64,000 nt of DNA from Curvibacter sp. (GCA_004293725.1 REAW01000006.1:246167-310166), one strand, 5' to 3'; counted from the first letter of the stretch, positions 10,949-21,892 are shown. A program made the numbers and translations. Notes: generated from the letters alone by a model not told the origin.

Positions 10949-11698
10949 ATGCCCCGCTTTTTTTGCCCCGCCCCCCTGGCAACGGATGCCCTGCTGGAGC
11001 TTCCTGCAGGTGCGGCGCGCCATGTACAAGTGCTGCGACTACAGCCCGGGGACGCAATCACTCTTTTCAATGCGGGGCCGGGCTGGGACAGTGCCAGCAG
11101 CCCCGGTGGCGAATTTGATGCCACCGTTACCCGCATGGGCCGCAGTGATGTGCAAGTACAAGTAGGCTCCCACCATGCCACTGAACGCGAACCTGCCCGT
11201 CGCGTGCACTTGGCGGTTGGAATGCCGGCCAACGACCGCATGGACTGGCTGGTGGAAAAAGCCACCGAACTCGGCGTCGCAAGCATCCAGCCGCTCATGA
11301 CGGAACGCAGCGTGCTGCGCCTGTCCGGCGAGCGTGCAGCGAAAAAGGTGGCCCACTGGCAAAGTGTCGCCATATCCGGCTGCGAGCAGTGTGGCGGCAA
11401 CCGGGTGCCAACCGTGCATCCGTTGCTGACGCTTCCCCAGTGGCTGAAGGCCCTGCCCGCCGAGGCACACGACAGGCAGCGCCTGCTATTGTCCTTGCGC
11501 AAAGGCGGCGGACCCTTGACTGCCGGGCCCTTAAAGCAAGAAGCCGTGTTCCTTTCCGGGCCTGAAGGAGGCCTGGGCGGAGCCGAAGAAGACCTGGCGA
11601 TAGCCCAAGGTTTTGTGCCGGTGTCGCTGGGTCAACGCGTACTGCGCGCCGAAACGGCAGCCTTGGCGGCACTCACCACATTGGCACTTCTGCCCTAA
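10949..11698 (+). CDS. rsmE: 16S rRNA (uracil1498-N3)-methyltransferase
   Basis: VEKATELGVASIQPLMTERS, FLSGPEGGLGGAEE. Confidence 0.93.
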   Translation: MPRFFCPAPLATDALLELPAGAARHVQVLRLQPGDAITLFNAGPGWDSASSPGGEFDATVTRMGRSDVQVQVGSHHATEREPARRVHLAVGMPANDRMDWLVEKATELGVASIQPLMTERSVLRLSGERAAKKVAHWQSVAISGCEQCGGNRVPTVHPLLTLPQWLKALPAEAHDRQRLLLSLRKGGGPLTAGPLKQEAVFLSGPEGGLGGAEEDLAIAQGFVPVSLGQRVLRAETAALAALTTLALLP

Positions 11699-11723
11699 AT
11701 CCACTCCGCCTCCGGGCGCTTCC

Positions 11724-12893
11724 ATGAACCGCAACCTCTGGTTACTGGCCCTGTGCCAAGGGCTCTTCCTCACCAACAACGTCACCTTCATTGCCATCAA
11801 TGGCTTGGTCGGGTTGTCGCTGGCACCGTATGGCTGGATGGCGACGCTGCCCGTGATGGGCTATGTGGTGGGTGGGGCGTTAGCCACGCCGCTGGTGGCG
11901 CAAACGCAAGCGCGCTTTGGTCGACGCACCTCGTTTCAAATTGGGCTGGCGGTGGCCGTGGTTTCCGCCCTCTTGGGTGCTTGGGCGGTGGCCGAAAAGC
12001 AGTTTTGGTGGCTGGTAGCGGCCACCGTGGTGGCGGGTTACTACAGCGCCAACGGCCAGCTTTACCGCTTTGCTGCAGCCGAACTGGCGCTGCCCGCCTT
12101 CCGCGAAAAGGCCGTGTCGCTGGTATTGGCCGGCGGTCTGATTGGCGCCATAGCAGGCCCCAACTTGGCAGCCAGCACCCGTACGCTGCTGGAGGTACCG
12201 TTTGCCGGTGCTTATGTGGTGTTGGCTGGCGTGGCATTGCTGGCCATGGCGCTTATGGCCTTCGTGCAGTTTCCAGCCCACCAGCCACCCACGGCCCAGA
12301 CCCAACACGGCCGTTCGCTGGGGGAAATAGCGCGCCAGCCGGTTTTCATGGTGGCGTGTATCTGTGCAGCGCTGGGCTATGGGGTCATGAACCTGCTGAT
12401 GGCGGCCACTCCGCTGGCCATGCAGCAATGTGGCTTGGGCTTTGACGACGCTGCCTTTGTGCTGGAGTGGCATGTGATCGGCATGTTTGCGCCCGGCTTT
12501 TTCACTGGTCATTTGATCAAACGATTCGGCACCCTCACCATCATGGGCGTAGGCGTTCTGCTGAACCTGCTGTGTATCGCGGTGGCACTCACCGGCGTGG
12601 AGCTCCACCAGTTCACCATTGCGTTATTTCTTTTGGGCGTGGGCTGGAACTTCCTGTTCACAGGCAGTACCACGCTGTCGATGCAGGCCTACCGGCCCGA
12701 AGAAAAAGACCGGGCCCAGGCTGCCATCAACTTTGCGGTATTTGCGGTCATGGCGCTAAGCTCCCTCGCCTCGGGGGCGTTGGTGGTTACCAGCGGCTGG
12801 ACCTGGCTCAATCTGGGCTCGCTGCCCCTGGTGCTGCTAACCGGCGCAACGCTGCTGTGGTTGGGGATACAACAACGCCGCGCAACGCGGTAA
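11724..12893 (+). CDS. MFS transporter
   Basis: About 12 hydrophobic segments; ARFGRRTSFQIG loop; start at ATG 11724. Confidence 0.85.
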   Translation: MNRNLWLLALCQGLFLTNNVTFIAINGLVGLSLAPYGWMATLPVMGYVVGGALATPLVAQTQARFGRRTSFQIGLAVAVVSALLGAWAVAEKQFWWLVAATVVAGYYSANGQLYRFAAAELALPAFREKAVSLVLAGGLIGAIAGPNLAASTRTLLEVPFAGAYVVLAGVALLAMALMAFVQFPAHQPPTAQTQHGRSLGEIARQPVFMVACICAALGYGVMNLLMAATPLAMQQCGLGFDDAAFVLEWHVIGMFAPGFFTGHLIKRFGTLTIMGVGVLLNLLCIAVALTGVELHQFTIALFLLGVGWNFLFTGSTTLSMQAYRPEEKDRAQAAINFAVFAVMALSSLASGALVVTSGWTWLNLGSLPLVLLTGATLLWLGIQQRRATR

Positions 12894-12914
12894 CGATGCC
12901 TGCATGACCTTACG

Positions 12915-14990
12915 TCATGTCATCTGTGGTTTGTCATGGTGGGCTGCCATCCACTCTTCCAGCGCCTCTACCGCCAGAGGCCGGGCAATGTAGTAGCCCT
13001 GCAGGGTATGGCACCCACTCTCACGCAAAAATGCCTGCTGCTCTGCCGTCTCTACCCCCTCGGCTACTACCGTGAGCCCCAGCGCGTTGGCCAGCCCCAC
13101 CACTCCACGCACAATCGCCCTTGAATCGCTATCTTCCGCGGCATCACTGACAAACGACCGATCTATCTTGAGCTGGTTGGGCCGCAGCCGTTTCAGGTAG
13201 GCGAGTGAGGAATACCCTGTACCAAAGTCATCAATGGCGATACCGACACCCAGCTGCCGCAGGCGCTCAATAATGCGCTGACTGGTTTCCGTTTCAGCCA
13301 TCAAGACACTTTCTGTTATCTCGATCTCCAGTTCATTCGGAGATACACCGCTGGCGTCCAACGCGGCTTGCAGGCTATCAAGCAGACGGTGGTCCCGAAA
13401 CTCCAAGGCAGAGACGTTAACGGCCATATTGCCGACCAGAATGCCCCGGGCCTTCCAGGCTGCCAACTGACGGCAGGCCTCACGCAGGGTCCAAACACCC
13501 ATCTCGGAAATCTTGCCGGACTCTTCTGCCAAACCGATGAACTGTCCCGGCAGCATCAGCCCACGCGTGGGGTGCTGCCATCGCACCAGGGCCTCTACCG
13601 CGACCACCCGCCCGGTCTGGGCATCCACCTGGGGTTGATAGTGCAATACCAGTTCATTGTGCGCAATCGCATGGGCCAATTGCTGCTCCAACTCCAAAGT
13701 AGCCTGCAAACGGGAGTTGAGCTCCGAATGATAGAAACTGTAGCGTGCACGGCCAAGGGCCTTGGCTTGGTAGACCGCAATGTCAGCATGCTTGACCAAG
13801 GTCTCAAAATCCTGCGCATCTTCCGGAAACATCGCAATGCCAATGCTGGCTGAAACCCTGACGCTGGTGTTGCCCAGCTGCACAGGCTCTTCGACACTGC
13901 GCAAAACACGTTGTGCCATTTCGCCCAGTGATTCCCAATGGTCGATGTCGCGCACCATGACTAAAAACTCATCGCCACTCTGGCGGCACACCACATCGAC
14001 CTCCCGCAATGTGTCACGCAGCCTGCGGGCCACTTCAATCAACAGTTCGTCGCCTGCCGCATGGCCCATGGAGTCGTTGACGGCTTTGAATCGGTCCAGA
14101 TCGAGAAAGAAAATACCAAATTGCTGCTGGCTGCGGTGGGCCTGCAGCATTTCGCGCTGCACCAAGTCGGTAAACAGCGCGCGATTCGGCAGCCCTGTAA
14201 GTTGATCGTAGAACGCCATTTGCTGCAACTGCGCATTCTTGCTGCCCAATTGGCCAAAAAGAGTACGCAACTCTTCCTGCACGCGCCCCAAATGGCGACC
14301 CAGCAGGCCTAACTCGTCCTGGCGACGCCAAACAAAACGGGGGCGCGCAGACGCACCGTCCTGTCCATGATCCAGCAGGGCAGAGGCCTGCTCCTTGAGC
14401 CGCTCAATAGGGCGCAGCACACGTGACACCAGCACCGGCATCAACACCGCCAAAATGGCCAGCACTTGCAGGGCTACCAACGACAGCATCTGGCTACGCC
14501 GGGCCTGCAACAAGCCTTGGCCATAGGTCGCGTCAAACCACACCACCAATGTGCCCAGTACCTCGCCCGAGCGCACAACCGTCTGGGTGCGCCGTGTCAG
14601 ATTACCACTGGCAGTTTCGCCGCTCAAGGACTTGCGGTAGTCTGGTCGTGTGCGTTCCATTTCCGCAGCATTGCTAAGCCCGTCTTCGATGCGCACTGCC
14701 ACGACCTGCGGGCTTTCCAACAACCGCACTGTTGCTGCATCCAGTGCGATCCGGTCGACCACCCACATAGGCTCGGCAATCGACACACTCCCAATGTTCA
14801 TGAGCGCGGTTTCACTTTGGGCCAGCAAGGCTTTTTGCGATTTTTCGGCCAGCTCCTGCTCCAGCGTCAACAACAGCAACGCAGGCAAACTCACACCCAC
14901 CACGACCACCAGCATCATGGTGTAGCGCAGGGGCAAACCCGCGCGCCATCGCGCACGCACAGCAGCAAGATTCAATGGAAAGTGACTCAT
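12915..14990 (-). CDS. GGDEF/EAL dual-domain c-di-GMP protein with N-terminal periplasmic sensor
   Basis: RQSGDEFLVMV (SGDEF variant), VEALVRW, DDFGTGYSSLAYL. Confidence 0.93.
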   Translation of the reverse strand: MSHFPLNLAAVRARWRAGLPLRYTMMLVVVVGVSLPALLLLTLEQELAEKSQKALLAQSETALMNIGSVSIAEPMWVVDRIALDAATVRLLESPQVVAVRIEDGLSNAAEMERTRPDYRKSLSGETASGNLTRRTQTVVRSGEVLGTLVVWFDATYGQGLLQARRSQMLSLVALQVLAILAVLMPVLVSRVLRPIERLKEQASALLDHGQDGASARPRFVWRRQDELGLLGRHLGRVQEELRTLFGQLGSKNAQLQQMAFYDQLTGLPNRALFTDLVQREMLQAHRSQQQFGIFFLDLDRFKAVNDSMGHAAGDELLIEVARRLRDTLREVDVVCRQSGDEFLVMVRDIDHWESLGEMAQRVLRSVEEPVQLGNTSVRVSASIGIAMFPEDAQDFETLVKHADIAVYQAKALGRARYSFYHSELNSRLQATLELEQQLAHAIAHNELVLHYQPQVDAQTGRVVAVEALVRWQHPTRGLMLPGQFIGLAEESGKISEMGVWTLREACRQLAAWKARGILVGNMAVNVSALEFRDHRLLDSLQAALDASGVSPNELEIEITESVLMAETETSQRIIERLRQLGVGIAIDDFGTGYSSLAYLKRLRPNQLKIDRSFVSDAAEDSDSRAIVRGVVGLANALGLTVVAEGVETAEQQAFLRESGCHTLQGYYIARPLAVEALEEWMAAHHDKPQMT

Positions 14991-15031
14991 GGGCTATTGA
15001 GGATCATCAGGCTTTCTGGACGTCCAAAATC

Positions 15032-15874
15032 TTAAAACCGCTGGTCCAGCCACCTGTGAAGGGCGGCGAATACCGGTGTTGCATCCAGTTCGTTAAAGAT
15101 CTCGTGGTACAGCCCCTCAAAACAGTGGGTGGTGACCACTGCAGCCGGTGCCGCCGCTGCAAAGTCACGGCTACCCTGGGGCGCCACCAAGCGATCGTCG
15201 CCAGCGTACATCAGCAACGTGGGCACTTTCCATCTGGGAGCCAAAGCGACAGTAGCGGGGCCTGCGGTGGCGATAAAGCGGGCCAACCGGGCTGAAATGC
15301 GGTCGTGCACCAGCTTGTCGGACAGGTAGGCGGCCACCACGGCCGGGTCGTGCGAGATAAAGCTGGCGTTCAAGCCATTGCCAACCCGCAGGCCTGGGAA
15401 GAATTTGGGCAACACGGCTACCAACAGTTTCTGAAATGCACTGAGGCCCGGGTTCAGTGCGGGCGAGGACATGACCAGCCCATCGACCGGGCGGATTCCA
15501 AGCGAAACAAACCGCCCGGCCACCAAGCCCCCCATGCTGTGACCCAAGATGATGAGAGGCACACCCTTGTCCATGCGGGCCCGCGTGCTGTCCACAATAT
15601 CAGCCAAATCATCCAGGAGGCGGGTGTCGGTGGGCAAACTGCCCGGTGCACCACCGGATTCGCCATGGCCACACTGGTCATACCCTCGCACCGCAAAGCC
15701 CCAGGCATTGAGCTGGCGGGCGACATGGTCATAACGGCCGGCGTGCTCGCCCAAACCATGCACCAGAATCACGACGCCGCGCACGTGAACGCCGGCCTCT
15801 AGCGGCCAGTCTTGAATGACCACGTTATCGCCATCGCTGGCCACAAAGGTAGAAAGTGTCGTGTCAGCGCACAT
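15032..15874 (-). CDS. Alpha/beta hydrolase (monoacylglycerol lipase-like)
   Basis: VHGLGEHAGRY, GHSMGG nucleophile elbow, YHEIFNE. Confidence 0.88.
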   Translation of the reverse strand: MCADTTLSTFVASDGDNVVIQDWPLEAGVHVRGVVILVHGLGEHAGRYDHVARQLNAWGFAVRGYDQCGHGESGGAPGSLPTDTRLLDDLADIVDSTRARMDKGVPLIILGHSMGGLVAGRFVSLGIRPVDGLVMSSPALNPGLSAFQKLLVAVLPKFFPGLRVGNGLNASFISHDPAVVAAYLSDKLVHDRISARLARFIATAGPATVALAPRWKVPTLLMYAGDDRLVAPQGSRDFAAAAPAAVVTTHCFEGLYHEIFNELDATPVFAALHRWLDQRF

Positions 15875-15890
15875 GCGGTGCTTTCATCAT

Positions 15891-17351
15891 TCAAGGAAAA
15901 CGCGAGATCACCTGGGCCACTGCCGCCGTGAGTTTCTTGGCATAGGGAACATGCAAAAACTCATTGGGTCCATGCGCATTGCTTTTGGGACCCAACACAC
16001 CACAAACCATCATCTGCGCCTTCGGGAAACCCTTGGAGAGCATGTTCATGAGCGGAATCGTGCCACCTTGCCCGATGTGCCCACAGGGCGCCCCAAATTG
16101 CGCAAGGGATGCTTCGTTGAGCGCAGCTTCGAACCAAGAGGCGGTGTCGGGGGCATTCCATCCAGTGGCGCTGGACAGCCCTTCGAAGGTGACTTTGGCT
16201 TGGTACGGCGCATTGTCTTCCAGCAGCGCTTTGAGTTCTTGCACGGCAGTGGCAGCTTCGACCATGGGCGGCAGCCGCAAGCTGAGTTTGAACGCCGTGT
16301 ACGGTCGCAACACATTGCCAGCGTTCTTCAGCTCCGGAAACCCGTCTGCACCAGTGACACTAAGTGTAGGTTGCCAGGTGCGCTTGAGCAGTGCCTCGAG
16401 CGGATCGGAGGTGGTGGGCAGGGCAAACGTCGTGGCACCACCGCAGTCATAGTGCGCCCAAGGGAAGCGCTTGAACAACTCTTCACCCAAAATAACCGCT
16501 GTGGCTTTTGCTTGTTGCAAGCGTTCAGCCGGCACCTCGCAGTGAAAGCTGGCGGGCAGCAGGCGACCCGTGGCACTGTCTTCCAATCGATCCAACACTT
16601 GGCGCATGATCCGAAAACTCGACGGGACCAGGCCACTGGCATCGCCTGAATGGATACCTTCGGTCAAAATCTCCACCTTGAGGACACCACTGGCCATGCC
16701 GCGAAGGCTGTTGGTAAGCCAGAGCTGGTCGTAGTTGCCGGCGCCCGAGTCCAGGCACACCACCAAGCCTACATCGCCCAAGCGGGGCTTGAGGGTGTCG
16801 ATGTAGTGCAACAAGTCGTAGGAGCCGCTTTCCTCGCAGGTTTCGATCAACCCCACAATGCGGGGATGTCCGACGCTTTGGGTTTTGATAGCCTGCAGCG
16901 CCGCAATGGCAGCGTAGGCCGCGTAGCCATCGTCAGCACCGCCACGGCCATACAGCTTGCCATCTTCATACTTGGGTGTCCACGGGCCCAGATCGTTGCG
17001 CCAGCCAGAGAATTCGGGTTGTTTGTCTAGATGCCCATACATCAGCACGGTCTGGGCAGAGGTGCTGCCGCTCGCCGCCACTTCAAAAAAAAGCACCGGC
17101 GTACGGCCTGGCAGACGCACCACTTCCAGTGTGAGGCCGGGCACTTTTTGTGCCTCTATCCATTGGGCGGTGTTGCGTACCACCGTCTCTAGGTAGCCCG
17201 CATTCGCCCATTCGGTATCGAACATAGGGGACTTCGCGGGGATTCGGATGTAGTCCTCGAGCCGGTGAACAATGTCACGGTCCCAGGCTTGGCTGACTTG
17301 CTCTAAAGCTTCTGGTGCATTCAAGGCACTTGTGGGTACACGGGCGTTCAT
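15891..17351 (-). CDS. M20-family dipeptidase/metallopeptidase
   Basis: VLMYGHLDKQP, GRGGADDGYA, EESGSYDL; start at MNARVP. Confidence 0.9.
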   Translation of the reverse strand: MNARVPTSALNAPEALEQVSQAWDRDIVHRLEDYIRIPAKSPMFDTEWANAGYLETVVRNTAQWIEAQKVPGLTLEVVRLPGRTPVLFFEVAASGSTSAQTVLMYGHLDKQPEFSGWRNDLGPWTPKYEDGKLYGRGGADDGYAAYAAIAALQAIKTQSVGHPRIVGLIETCEESGSYDLLHYIDTLKPRLGDVGLVVCLDSGAGNYDQLWLTNSLRGMASGVLKVEILTEGIHSGDASGLVPSSFRIMRQVLDRLEDSATGRLLPASFHCEVPAERLQQAKATAVILGEELFKRFPWAHYDCGGATTFALPTTSDPLEALLKRTWQPTLSVTGADGFPELKNAGNVLRPYTAFKLSLRLPPMVEAATAVQELKALLEDNAPYQAKVTFEGLSSATGWNAPDTASWFEAALNEASLAQFGAPCGHIGQGGTIPLMNMLSKGFPKAQMMVCGVLGPKSNAHGPNEFLHVPYAKKLTAAVAQVISRFP

Positions 17352-17428
17352 GTTGAACTCCTGAATTGGCAAAATTGTTAAGGCATCATCATGCCATGGG
17401 TATTGCTGTTTCTGTCTGTCACCAACTG

Positions 17429-18256
17429 TTAGCGCGGCGCCAACTGGCGCCAGCCCAAACCGGCGGTAGTGGCGCCTGGCGCAGCTCCGCCGCGGGGCCG
17501 GTATTCACATCCCACCCACCCGGCATATTCCAAGCTGTCCAACAACGACAGCAGATAGGGATAGTGCAACTCGCCTCCATCGGGTTCTTGCCGCTGCGGG
17601 ACGCTCGCTATCTGAATATGTCCGACAGCACCCGTGGGCACGTACTGGCGCAGCTTGGTGGCGACATCGCCCTCTGTAACCTGGCAGTGGTAAAGGTCCA
17701 TTTGCACCTGCAGGTTTGCTGCACCTACTTCGGCCACCACACCATGGGCTTGGGCCTGGTGACGCAGGAAGTAACCCGGCATATCCCGTGGGTTGATCGG
17801 TTCGATGAGGAGGGAGCAGCCCTTTTTGGCGGCTTGCTCGGTAGCCCAGCGCAGGTTGCGCACATAACATGCGTGCAGAGCGGCGACATCAGCGCCTTCT
17901 GGCACCAGCCCCGCCATCACGTGGATGCGCGCGCACTGCAGTACCTCAGCGTACCGCAAGGCCTCGGTGATGCCAGATCTAAATTCCACCTCACGCCCAG
18001 GAAGACAGGCCATGCCGCGCTCACCCCGGTCCCAGGCAGTAGCCATGGTGGCAAGGTCGGTGCCACCAGGGGGGGCGTTGAAGAGCACCTGCTGCAGACC
18101 CGCATGCCGAAGGGCTTGGGCAATTTCGGGGGCGCTACATGCATAAGGAAATAAAAACTCTACGCCGGCAAACCCATCGGCCGCCGCCGCCGCAAAACGC
18201 TCCAGGAACGGGAACTCGTTATAGAGGAAGCTCAGGTTGGCTGCAAACCGTGGCAT
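17429..18256 (-). CDS. hyi: Hydroxypyruvate isomerase-like TIM-barrel protein
   Basis: [55 protein letters not shown]. Confidence 0.88.
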   Translation of the reverse strand: MPRFAANLSFLYNEFPFLERFAAAAADGFAGVEFLFPYACSAPEIAQALRHAGLQQVLFNAPPGGTDLATMATAWDRGERGMACLPGREVEFRSGITEALRYAEVLQCARIHVMAGLVPEGADVAALHACYVRNLRWATEQAAKKGCSLLIEPINPRDMPGYFLRHQAQAHGVVAEVGAANLQVQMDLYHCQVTEGDVATKLRQYVPTGAVGHIQIASVPQRQEPDGGELHYPYLLSLLDSLEYAGWVGCEYRPRGGAAPGATTAGLGWRQLAPR

Positions 18257-18282
18257 GGCAAGTTGTGGTTTCAGCAGCCCAG

Positions 18283-18864
18283 TCAGCGGGCTAGTTTGTA
18301 GACGGAAGTACCGGCACGCAAATTGGGCGCCCAACGAACCGTACGCCCGCCTTGTAAACCGAAACTGTCAAGCACACGCAGGCCATTGCGCTGCGCGAGC
18401 ACCGCCAGGTCGGCGTGCGTACCCACGCGGATGTTGGGCGTGTCATACCACTGGTAGGGCAGGCGCTTGGTGACGGGCATGCGGCCTTGCAAAATGCTCA
18501 GGCGGTTGGGCCAATGCGCAAAATTGGGGAAGGCCACAATGCCCACGCGGCCTACCCGCGCGGTTTCCCTGAGCATGGTCTCGGCGTTTCGCAGATGCTG
18601 CAAGGTGTCGATCTGCAACACCACGTCAAAGCTTCCGTCGCCAAAAACAGTCAGTCCCTGGTCCAGGTTGAGTTGCAGCACATTTACACCGCGCTGTACG
18701 CAGGCCAGTACATTCGCATCGTCCAGCTCCACGCCATAGCCAGTGCATCCGCGCTGACGCTGCAGATAGTCCAGCATGGCTCCGTCGCCGCAGCCCAGAT
18801 CGAGTACGCGTGAGCCATGGGGCACCAAACCCGCAATCGCTTGGAGAGTGTTCAAGTCCGTCAT
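18283..18864 (-). CDS. metW: Methionine biosynthesis protein MetW
   Basis: [18 protein letters not shown]; coupled to metX by overlap. Confidence 0.93.
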   Translation of the reverse strand: MTDLNTLQAIAGLVPHGSRVLDLGCGDGAMLDYLQRQRGCTGYGVELDDANVLACVQRGVNVLQLNLDQGLTVFGDGSFDVVLQIDTLQHLRNAETMLRETARVGRVGIVAFPNFAHWPNRLSILQGRMPVTKRLPYQWYDTPNIRVGTHADLAVLAQRNGLRVLDSFGLQGGRTVRWAPNLRAGTSVYKLAR

Positions 18865-19985
18865 GCCGCGACCTCCGCAGGACGCGCCATGCTAGCAAAG
18901 TAGGAGCGCATTACGCCCATGTAGCGCTGGTCATCGAGCAAAAAGGCATCGTGCCCGTGCGGCGCATCAATTTCGGCGTAGCTCACGTCACGCTGATTGT
19001 CGAGCAGGGCCTTGACCACCTCGCGGCTGCGCTTGGGGCTAAAGCGCCAGTCTGTAGTGAAACTCACGAGCAAAAACTTGCAAGTTGCGCGTGCCAGGGC
19101 TTTGCTCAGGTCCCCGCCAAAGGGCTTGGCCGGGTCAAAGTAGTCGAGCGCGCGTGTGATCAACAAATACGTGTTGGCGTCAAAGTATTCGGCAAACTTG
19201 TCGCCTTGGTAGCGGAGGTAGCTTTCGATCTGGAATTCAACTTCCTGGGTCGAGTACCGGTAGCCACTTGCGCTGTCCAGCACAGCCTCCTTGAGTTCGC
19301 GGCCAAACTTTTCGTTCATCACGTCATCACTCAGGTAGGTGATATGACCAATCATGCGGGCGATACGCAAACCGCGCTTGGGAATGACGCCGTGCTCGTA
19401 AAAATGCCCGCCGTGGAAATCCGGGTCGGTGACGATGGCGCGGCGCGCCACCTCATTGAAGGCAATGTTTTCCGCGGTAAGGTTGGGCGCACTGGCCACC
19501 ACTACGGCATGGCGCATGCGGTCTGGGTACTGCAGCGTCCAACTCAGGGCCTGCATGCCGCCCAAGGAGCCACCCAGCACAGCGGCCAAAGTTTGAATGC
19601 CCAGCGCGTCCAGCAGACGGGCCTGGGCATTGACCCAGTCCTCCACCGTGACCACCGGGAAGTCGGCGCCATAGACCTTTCCTGAGTCGGGGTGGGTGTG
19701 CATGGGACCGGTGGAGCCGAAGCAGGAACCCAGGTTGTTGACACCGATCACAAACAATTTGTCCGTGTTCACCGGCTTGCCCGGGCCGATCATGTTGTCC
19801 CACCACCCCTCGGATTTGTCTTGGCCCGCGTAGACACCGGCCACATGGTGCGAGGCATTGAGCGCGTGGCAGACCAGAACGGCATTGGACTTGTCGGCGT
19901 TGAGCGTGCCATAAGTCTCGTAACTCAGCGAATAACCATGAATGGAGGCGCCGCTTTGCAACTGCAAAGGCGCGTCGAAGGTCAT
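18861..19985 (-). CDS. metX: Homoserine O-acetyl/succinyltransferase
   Basis: [36 protein letters not shown]; start chosen at MTFDAPL. Confidence 0.95.
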   Translation of the reverse strand: MTFDAPLQLQSGASIHGYSLSYETYGTLNADKSNAVLVCHALNASHHVAGVYAGQDKSEGWWDNMIGPGKPVNTDKLFVIGVNNLGSCFGSTGPMHTHPDSGKVYGADFPVVTVEDWVNAQARLLDALGIQTLAAVLGGSLGGMQALSWTLQYPDRMRHAVVVASAPNLTAENIAFNEVARRAIVTDPDFHGGHFYEHGVIPKRGLRIARMIGHITYLSDDVMNEKFGRELKEAVLDSASGYRYSTQEVEFQIESYLRYQGDKFAEYFDANTYLLITRALDYFDPAKPFGGDLSKALARATCKFLLVSFTTDWRFSPKRSREVVKALLDNQRDVSYAEIDAPHGHDAFLLDDQRYMGVMRSYFASMARPAEVAA

Positions 19986-20006
19986 GGACAAAGGCGTGGC
20001 AATCAG

Positions 20007-20047
20007 CATAAAAACAAAACCCGGCAACGCTAAACGCGGGCCGGGTT
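20007..20047 (-). terminator. Rho-independent terminator just upstream of metX (same strand)
   Basis: Minus strand AACCCGGC-N14-GCCGGGTT followed by TTGTTTTTA. Confidence 0.75.
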
Positions 20048-20151
20048 GTAGTGCCTGATGGCGGGTCCGTGTTTAGCTGTATTTATTAAGCGCCCGCAAG
20101 CTGGAGCAAATTGGCGCTGGAGCCTGCAGTATAGCAAGAGGGCGCTTTGCG

Positions 20152-21126
20152 CTAAACCAGTATGCGCCCCCAAGCAGCTGAAATGGTGGGCTGGGAGAAC
20201 CGGGGCACGATCATGCTTTGTGCTTCTTCAACGGCATCGCCAAAGATGGTGGGCTGCTCCAGCATGCGTGCAAGTTCGCCGCTGCGAATGTCTGTGAAAT
20301 AGGCGCCAAACTCCGCGTAACTATCCAATGTATCTGCCGCGGTGGGCAGACCCAGAGCCAGTGCAGTCATCAGCCGGTTGGAGCTGACGGCCATTTTTCG
20401 CAGATCTTGGGGATCGCTAGGAATCAAGCACAGGTCCGACTGCTTCGCAGCATCCCGCATGGTGTCGAGCGACCACTCGCCTACCACTATTTCCAACGGC
20501 ACACGTGCCTCAATCGGCCGGTCGATGAGTATTCTCAAACCCGTTTCATTGGATAGAGCGATGAGTCGCAGGCTACTGTCAGCTACCAACCCCTCTTCCA
20601 GGAAAGAACGCAGATACGCGACATTGCTGGCATGGCCAAACCACAGCGCTGTCACCGGCTGCCCCTTGGTTTTTTTGGGCGCAATGCAGTCTATTTCAAT
20701 GGCGTCTGGCACCACATGCACCGGTCCTTGCCAAAAGTCGGACAGCATGTGACGCATACCTGAATTGGGCACCGTGAAGGCATCGGCAAGCTCCAGCACG
20801 GATCCGTAAAACGCCGACATGACCGATTCGAACCCAAGATGGTGGTCTGTGTAGTCCACCCAGATTGAAGCGCCGCAGTCCTTTGCCTGTGCAACATTCC
20901 TAAGCCACTGCGCTTGTCTCACCTGAATATCATGACCTCCGATTTTGGTCACCAGCAGTCTGTCGGGCTTGCCTTGCACCACTTCACCCCACGTTACAGT
21001 TTGGTGCGCCGCCAGAAGTGCAGCTGAGGCCGGAAGCGCCCGCATTCGCACACTCGCAAGGTTCGAGCTGGCCAATGATGCGGCACTCTCAAAGTGCCCT
21101 GCCATCAGGAAGTGCGTGGAATGCAT
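20152..21126 (-). CDS. Glycosyltransferase-like protein (GT-B fold, tentative)
   Basis: 325-codon ORF; GT-like C-terminal half (ALWFGHASNVAYL, LALGLPTAADTLDSY). Confidence 0.6.
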   Translation of the reverse strand: MHSTHFLMAGHFESAASLASSNLASVRMRALPASAALLAAHQTVTWGEVVQGKPDRLLVTKIGGHDIQVRQAQWLRNVAQAKDCGASIWVDYTDHHLGFESVMSAFYGSVLELADAFTVPNSGMRHMLSDFWQGPVHVVPDAIEIDCIAPKKTKGQPVTALWFGHASNVAYLRSFLEEGLVADSSLRLIALSNETGLRILIDRPIEARVPLEIVVGEWSLDTMRDAAKQSDLCLIPSDPQDLRKMAVSSNRLMTALALGLPTAADTLDSYAEFGAYFTDIRSGELARMLEQPTIFGDAVEEAQSMIVPRFSQPTISAAWGRILV

Positions 21127-21137
21127 ACGGTAGTAAT

Positions 21138-21767
21138 CTAGGCTTGTGCGCCTGAAGGCATTTCCAAGTAGGCTTCATAGAGATTGGCAAACTGCAAGGC
21201 ATCGCGGGTTCCCACCATGACGGTCTGGAGATAAGGCAGGTACTTTCTACCTTGGTTGTCCATCTGCGCCATCTTGTTGTCAATGCCTTCATCCTGGCTG
21301 AAGGACAGGAATTCACCTGGTTTGTAGGTGGAGTACATGGACGGCAACCACAATGTCACCTGGTCAAAAATTGCCTGGATTCCTTTGGGAGAGAAGCGGA
21401 AATAGTCGTCGGGGTATTTGTGATACCGCCACACCCAAGGGTGGCACGAATAGATGACTCCTTGCTCAGAAAGAAGATTTTGGATGTTTGATGCCATCAC
21501 CCAGGGCTTGGGCGAATGCTCCAGAACGGAACAGATGATGATGAGGTCGAACTTTTGGTCCCTGAGCGGGCCTAAGTCCTCTTCGAGGTTCACCACGTGG
21601 TCGACGTTGACACCGCTTTCCAGGTCCACGCCGACGTAGTCGCAGTGTTTGAACAACTCACGAAAGGGCTGGGTATTCCCATAGTCTTTGGAGCCGATCT
21701 CCAGCACCTTGCCAGCAAAACCTTTGAAAACACGCTGTGCAAAAATGAACTGATTAACGTCCCCCAT
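21138..21767 (-). CDS. Class I SAM-dependent methyltransferase
   Basis: VLEIGSKDYGNT, CDYVGVDLESG, FDLIIICSVLEHSP; ATG at 21767 preceded by GGAGG Shine-Dalgarno, so preferred over 21869. Confidence 0.8.
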   Translation of the reverse strand: MGDVNQFIFAQRVFKGFAGKVLEIGSKDYGNTQPFRELFKHCDYVGVDLESGVNVDHVVNLEEDLGPLRDQKFDLIIICSVLEHSPKPWVMASNIQNLLSEQGVIYSCHPWVWRYHKYPDDYFRFSPKGIQAIFDQVTLWLPSMYSTYKPGEFLSFSQDEGIDNKMAQMDNQGRKYLPYLQTVMVGTRDALQFANLYEAYLEMPSGAQA

Positions 21768-21892
21768 GTGGCCTCCGATGTCTGCCGCGGATGGCGCGGC
21801 ATTGATTGCGGTCCAGTCTAAGCGCGTAGGGTGTTCGCCATCATCGCGTAACGCCGGGCTTCGCCCCATAGTTCATAGGATCAGTGCGCCAA

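Noticed and set aside
16882-16902. GTTTTGATAGCCTGCAGCG in the M20 peptidase gene as another repeat copy
   Set aside because: Lacks the second palindrome arm; kept out of the repeat count.
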